Below are positions 59,495-64,000 of a DNA stretch of 64,000 bases, in pieces. Both the position numbers and the translations under genes were made by a program. Origin of the DNA: Gigaspora margarita. Its lineage: Eukaryota > Glomeromycota > Glomeromycetes > Diversisporales > Gigasporaceae. Where the stretch lies: assembly GCA_009809945.1 (NCBI GenBank), contig WTPW01000557.1, positions 264,816 through 328,815 of the forward strand, written 5' to 3'. The notes under the pieces are model-generated. The model had not been told where the DNA came from. It worked only from the letters and a program-made list of their open reading frames with translations, and searched no databases. Position 1 is the stretch's first letter. The number at the start of each line of letters is the position of its first letter.

Positions 59495-59745
59495 TTAAAA
59501 TTTAACAAAATCTATTTATAATTATTATGAATGTTCATAATAATTATAAATCTTCATAATTATAATGAATATTTGTAATTATTATAAATATTCATAATAT
59601 TTATGAATATTTATAATATTTATGAATATTTATAATATTTATGAATATTCACAATATTTATGAATATTCAAAAATATATTCAAATATGTCAATAAATTAA
59701 TTATAAATATTTGAATATATGTAAGGATTTATGAATATAAGTACT

Positions 59746-60369
59746 AATATCAACTCTATATATATCTGGTACCAGATTATATATATTCTACAATATCCTA
59801 TATATAATCTACATATATCAGGTACCAGATATGTATAGAATATATATATAATATGTTTATTTTGACTAGTGATGCCCTTTAACCAAAAGGCATGCCCTAT
59901 CATGTAATCTATATCTAACATATAATTGGCTAATTTATGTTGATTTTAGCAATTAACAAATCAGAATACAAATATCTTCTTATAGTATATGCTTTATATC
60001 TAGAAAGAGCATATAAAGAAGCATGCCTTTTGCAAAAGCATGCCCCAAAATTTTCTGTGCCTCCAACACTAAGTTGAAATAATAATTATACTTACTAATG
60101 ATTTTTATATTTTATATTTGTTAAAAGTATAAGACCATATAAAGTTAATTTTTCAGTTCTTATAATATGAGACAAAAAAATGATCTAGCAGGCTGGACTT
60201 TTTTTAAAAAAGTTTTTAAAATATGATTCAGCCAGGTTATGCAAACCAAAAAATTAACTTATGGCCTAATAAATAAAAAAAAGTGCACAGATAAATTAAT
60301 CATATTGAATATTTACTCAAATTATTAGCATATAATTATTTAATTAAAGGAGTAATTTCAATTTTTTAT
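59746..60369. other. Dispersed short repeats, no gene
   Basis: About 59755-59850 has TATATCTGGTACCAG and TATGTATAGAATATATA units of the 43885/47255 family. About 59870-60030 has AAGGCATGCCCTATCATG and AAAGCATGCCCC, recalling the GGCATGCCC palindrome at 43830. Confidence 0.4.
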
Positions 60370-60803
60370 TTTATAATAGAATCCATAAAGATTAGTTATT
60401 AAATATTATTAATCTTTCTAATGCTACTGAATCTAATGATAAAGATCAAATGGATATTGACCAAGATGAATAACTTAATAAACAATATTATTATTATATT
60501 ATAAAATAATTAAAATTAAGTTCCAAAATCTTATGATAGGGTTCAAAATTGTTTATTTAATTCTAATAATAAAAATTTAAAAAAATATTAAAGATAAATA
60601 AGTCAACCTTTTGGTTATTAGTTAATAAAATTAAATTTTATACTATATTTTACACAAATTCTAATAATGTTTAAACAGATATTGCTATTCAACTTGCTGT
60701 AGTATTATATTAGCTTGGAACAATTTGAATTATTGCAACTTTATTTGAAAAAGATAAAACACTAATACTTATTTTTTTTAGATTGATTAATTGTTGCTAT
60801 ATA

Positions 60804-60969
60804 CAGTATAACCTCACATGCTAAAATCAGATATTCTATGTGCCTATTGCGAGATTGTGACCAAAGCGTGCAAGAAATTATATATAGTATATATAGTTAA
60901 ATAAAAGAATTGAGATGACTATAGCGAGATTGTGACTAATGCAAATGTGACTATTGCAGGGTTATACTG
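60804..60969. mobile_element. 166-bp mariner-like MITE
   Basis: Ends CAGTATAACC at both sides (inverted), flanked by TA (60802-60803 and 60970-60971). The interior repeats GCGAGATTGTGAC. Sits inside the HARBI1-like relic. Confidence 0.75.
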
Positions 60970-61135
60970 TATTCTTTAAAAAAGAATATATTATTTGGCC
61001 TTGTAAAATTATCAAAATGAAATAAATCAAGCATTTGAAAATATAGGCTTTTCAATAGCAATTGAAGCAATTGATAAAACTTATATACTTTTAAATAAAG
61101 TTTCAAGTAAAGTAAATAAGCATATATATATGTTT

Positions 61136-61360
61136 GGGTTTTATAATTTAGTGCACCCTGCACTGTAGTGCACTTTATAGTAACAATTACAAACAATAAT
61201 TAGAGTTAAAGTTAGGGTTAGAATTAGGATTAGGGTTAGAATTAAAGTTTTAAAATATTAGTAAAATCATGAGAGGAGCATTTTTTGTTAGTAACACAAC
61301 AGATATTATCTAGTAAAATTTTGAGATACATCAAAAGGGTGCACTGCAAGTGCACTAAAT
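61136..61360. mobile_element. 225-bp MITE with perfect 9-bp target duplication
   Basis: The ends GGGTTTTATAATTTAGTGCA and, inverted, GGGTTTTAAAATTTAGTGCA are flanked by TATATGTTT (61127-61135 and 61361-61369), pointing to Mutator-type mobilisation. A TTAGGGTTAG-like core is present. Removal with one duplication rejoins the transposase frame without a shift. A relative lies at 57171-57355. Confidence 0.85.
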
Positions 61361-62304
61361 TTTAAAACCCTATATGTTTTATAAATATTGATATGGTATT
61401 TATTTGCAAGAAATTGTTGATTACAAATGATATTTTATTGTTTATGATATTAGTTGGTCTGTATTAGTTCATGATACAAAAGTATTTAAAAAAATTCTTG
61501 TATATATTAGACAATATAATTTTTTTATTGAAGATTAAAATTATTTATTTATTAGGAGATTCTGCATACTGTATAAGTATGAAAAAATATACCAGGACAT
61601 TATTTTGAAATTCAAGCACTCCCAAAATAGCATATAGGGTCACAAATTAGCACTCATGTGCATCTCAAATTAATGTGACCTGTTACAACTTGTAATTAAT
61701 TAATGTGACAATTCAACTGCATTATTGATCTGGGCCATAAAAACTTTACATTTATAGCTTTTTTTATTTATATAGTAATAAATTTACTGAATTTATTTTG
61801 CTACTTTGATAAGTTTTTGATTTTGGTAATAAGCAATTATGCAATATCTTGTTATTTAATATAAGTGATAAGATTAAGTTAAATTTAAGCCAATAATTTG
61901 AAATTGGATAATTATTAAGAATAAAAGTGACTATTTGATTAGAAATTATAAGCCTGATTATGAATTTCTTATGAGTTGCTTATAAATTTTTGTATGCATA
62001 TAATTTAGTTGCTTATAAATATCTGTATATATGCACCTGATTACTTATAAATTTTTATAATCTTATATGATTTGATTACTTTGTTACCAATATAATTTTT
62101 AAATATATATTTATATAATAATATTATAAAAACAAATTGATAAAATTTAAGCAACACTGAATTAATAAATTTAATAATTATAAGATTCAGATAATAGTTT
62201 AAAAGTAACAAAATCCATATAAGCAATTTTATTTTTAATAAATACAGTAAGATTTATAAGAATAATTATAATTTTAATAAAAATTATATTCCTAGTCGGA
62301 AAAT

Positions 62305-62653
62305 ATAAAATTCGCCTATGGTGTTTTACACTATAGGCAAATTAGATTTGCAAATTTGTGTAACAAAAACAAAAAAATAAATTTTTTATAAAACAAAAAA
62401 TAAAATTTCATTACTTTAGGGTTAAGGTGAGGCCTGGGATTTTATCAGGGGCATTAGTATATACAAAATTTAGCAAGGAATTATTTTTATTAGAGCCCCA
62501 AAGGTAATTTCATAAACAAACTTTTGTGATATAAACGTTTTTTTAAAAAAATAAACAAAAAACCAAAATTTTGTGTTGCACATGATCTTAAATTTAGATT
62601 GGCTATTCTATTGGGTTTGTGTAACATGGTATAAAACACCATAGGTGCATTTT
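62305..62653. mobile_element. Candidate MITE with CCTATGGTGTTTTA ends
   Basis: The ends TAAAATTCGCCTATGGTGTT and, inverted, TAAAATGCACCTATGGTGTT are about 25 bp long. No target duplication seen. A lone related string (CACCATAGGTTCATTTTA) occurs at about 39840. Confidence 0.55.
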
Positions 62654-63339
62654 AGTAGACCCGTTCCTAATAGTGATTTTATTTAGTGTGAAATGAATAT
62701 CTAATACTATCATATAGTAACTTTATAGAAGCTACTAGTAAGTTGCTATATAACAGGTTTTTTTAGGTCTTGCTATGCAAGATGCTTGCATGTTATTTTA
62801 AAATATTTTGCTCTGAAAATCAGGTCTTATTTCAAAATAATGCATATGCATATACTCAAAATGATGAGCAGGTCAATTATTTAATATGCAGGAAAGCATT
62901 ATTTTGCACTTATAGAATAATAACACATTTAAAGATCTACAAAGTTCAAATGTAAAGCAACAAAAAATATTATAATACAATTCATAGCAAGGCAAGAGTT
63001 GTATTGAACAAGCTTTTAGAAGATTAAAAGTTATATTTTCTTTTTAAAAGAAATTAGATTAAAAGATACAACTAAAGAAACAAAAAGTATAGATATTGCT
63101 TTAATTATATAGAAAAAAATAATAATAAGTAGTAACGATTATAATAATAATCCAATTAGATTAGAATCAGAAGATTTTGAACTAAAAAATAATCAATTTG
63201 ATAATAATTAATTTGATAATAATGAAGATAAAAATATGCAAAAATTAAACAACAAAATTTATCAGAAATTATTTGTATAATATATTTTTTAAGATAAATA
63301 AATAAAATTTTATATATATATATATTTTTTTTTATATTT

Positions 63340-64000
63340 CTTTGGGCATATACCTGAAGCCGTATATTTGCAGTCTTTTATTAAGGTCATTAGTCATGGG
63401 ACCCAACTGGGCCCTACATTTATTGTACATTTGTAATGATCTACATATGCTCATCTATTACTAATTTTAAGTTCTACCGTAGTTAACTGGCTAAGCCATC
63501 CTATTTTTTTATTCCAGCCAAACCTAATTAGCTGACCTATTTACCACCGAGGGATTTAACCGGAACTATCCAAGTAATCCTTATTCCAACTGAACCTAAT
63601 CAGCTGACCCATTTACCACTGGGAGATTTAACCGGAACTTGATTCGAACTGAACTTGATCAGCTGACACATTTACAACCAGGGGATTTTACTGGGACTGT
63701 TCAAGTTTCTCAAAGGGGACCGGAACTAGCAGTGGACGAGTTCGACCAGACTCCGACCCTTGTTCCAAATTTTCTAGAAGTTTTTCACCCCTAAGGCCAC
63801 ACATTGCAGAGAAGAACAGAGACCAGGACCCCGTTAGAGCAAGTTATACAACATCTATCCCAAATGTCCGGAGAGCCTTTATTAAGCCAAACCCGAGATG
63901 TAGCTGAGCCGTCCAAACATGGTCCTAGCATCCTAGTTCAAGTCATCCTTCACATGATCGTGTGTAGTTATTTTGCCGTTCATAGAACTTGAACTGGCGA
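63340..64000. repeat. GC-richer segment with a 60-70 bp tandem repeat, cut by window end
   Basis: After a T-rich tract (63323-63341) the base composition rises sharply. Between about 63520 and 63715 three units share CAGCTGACMCATTTACCAC and GGGATTTAACCGGAACT. On the minus strand each unit contains a degenerate B-box-like GGTTAAATCCC. A T-rich start and tRNA-like elements suggest a minus-strand SINE whose head lies beyond 64000. The frame at 63804-63992 has no recognisable domain. Confidence 0.45.

Larger units (their letters stand above)
57603..59745. repeat. AT satellite (TATTTATGAATATTCATAA type), broken into blocks
   Basis: Blocks at about 57603-57765, 58009-58079, 59071-59212 and 59515-59745 carry the same mutually inverted units as 47449-47993. 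They are separated by insertions at 57766-58008, 58080-59070 and about 59220-59494. One original array hit repeatedly is the simplest reading. Confidence 0.7.
60370..63240 (+). pseudogene. HARBI1-like (PIF/Harbinger) transposase relic
   Basis: Pieces appear in the order of DDE_Tnp_4/HARBI1 proteins. They are an acidic DKDQMDIDQDE start (60440), TFWLLVNKI (60610), a TDIAIQLAVVLY segment (60678), AIEAIDKTYILL (61060), YLQEIVDYKWYF (about 61401), SVLVHDTKVFKK (about 61457), and after a long gap HSKARVVLNK and a following RRLK-like segment (62980-63030). Stops and frameshifts abound. It is interrupted by MITEs at 60804-60969 and 61136-61360 and by about 1.37 kb of unrelated DNA from about 61590 to 62955. 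Frames inside that gap, such as 62770-62955, are not recognised. Confidence 0.7.

Overview
The window reads as a strongly AT-rich, repeat-dominated piece of a fungal nuclear genome. It is most likely from an arbuscular mycorrhizal fungus (Glomeromycotina). Three things support this: spliced genes with short introns (about 70-120 nt), a multi-exon two-membrane-pass gene that I recognise as a family expanded in these fungi, and the mix of decayed elements (Helitron, LINEs, Crypton-like recombinase, FAR1/MULE, HARBI1-like, hAT). The lineage call rests on recognition, not on a search.

Only two intact host-type genes are supported, both near the left end. One is a 160-aa secreted protein with dibasic processing sites (1389-1871, minus). 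The other is a nine-exon, 356-aa membrane protein (3426-5188, plus) whose reading frame closes perfectly across eight introns. A spliced Crypton-type tyrosine recombinase (11123-12394, minus) is intact except for one in-frame TAG.

The rest is layered transposable-element debris. From 5.9 to 13 kb there are hAT-type elements with 8-bp target duplications and a cluster of perfect hairpins. From 13.2 to 14.5 kb lies the 3' end of a LINE. From 18.4 to 35.7 kb a degenerate Helitron (Rep with HTH and Y2 motifs, Pif1-like helicase) is split by a foldback element, a LINE of about 9 kb, a 1318-bp hAT element and small MITEs. From 39 to 47 kb there are mariner-like and foldback elements and minisatellites. 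From 47.99 to 51.69 kb sits a 3.7-kb Mutator-like element with about 100-bp terminal inverted repeats and a perfect 9-bp target duplication. It carries a 1.8-kb tandem array of about 197-bp palindromes and a second array next to a glycine-zipper-like reading frame. From 52.3 to 55.5 kb there is a FAR1/MULE transposase relic. From 55.8 to 57.2 kb is a second, inverted copy of the 1318-bp hAT element. From 57.6 to 59.7 kb an AT satellite is broken by insertions that include an unusually long tRNA-like SINE. From 60.4 to 63.2 kb there is a HARBI1-like transposase relic.

The most informative pattern is the nesting. Removing an insertion plus one copy of its target duplication restores a recognisable transposase or polymerase reading frame at several sites (21.8, 27.7, 34.2, 55.2 and 61.1 kb, and nearly at 30.4 kb). 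This fixes element boundaries to the base and gives a relative order of invasions.
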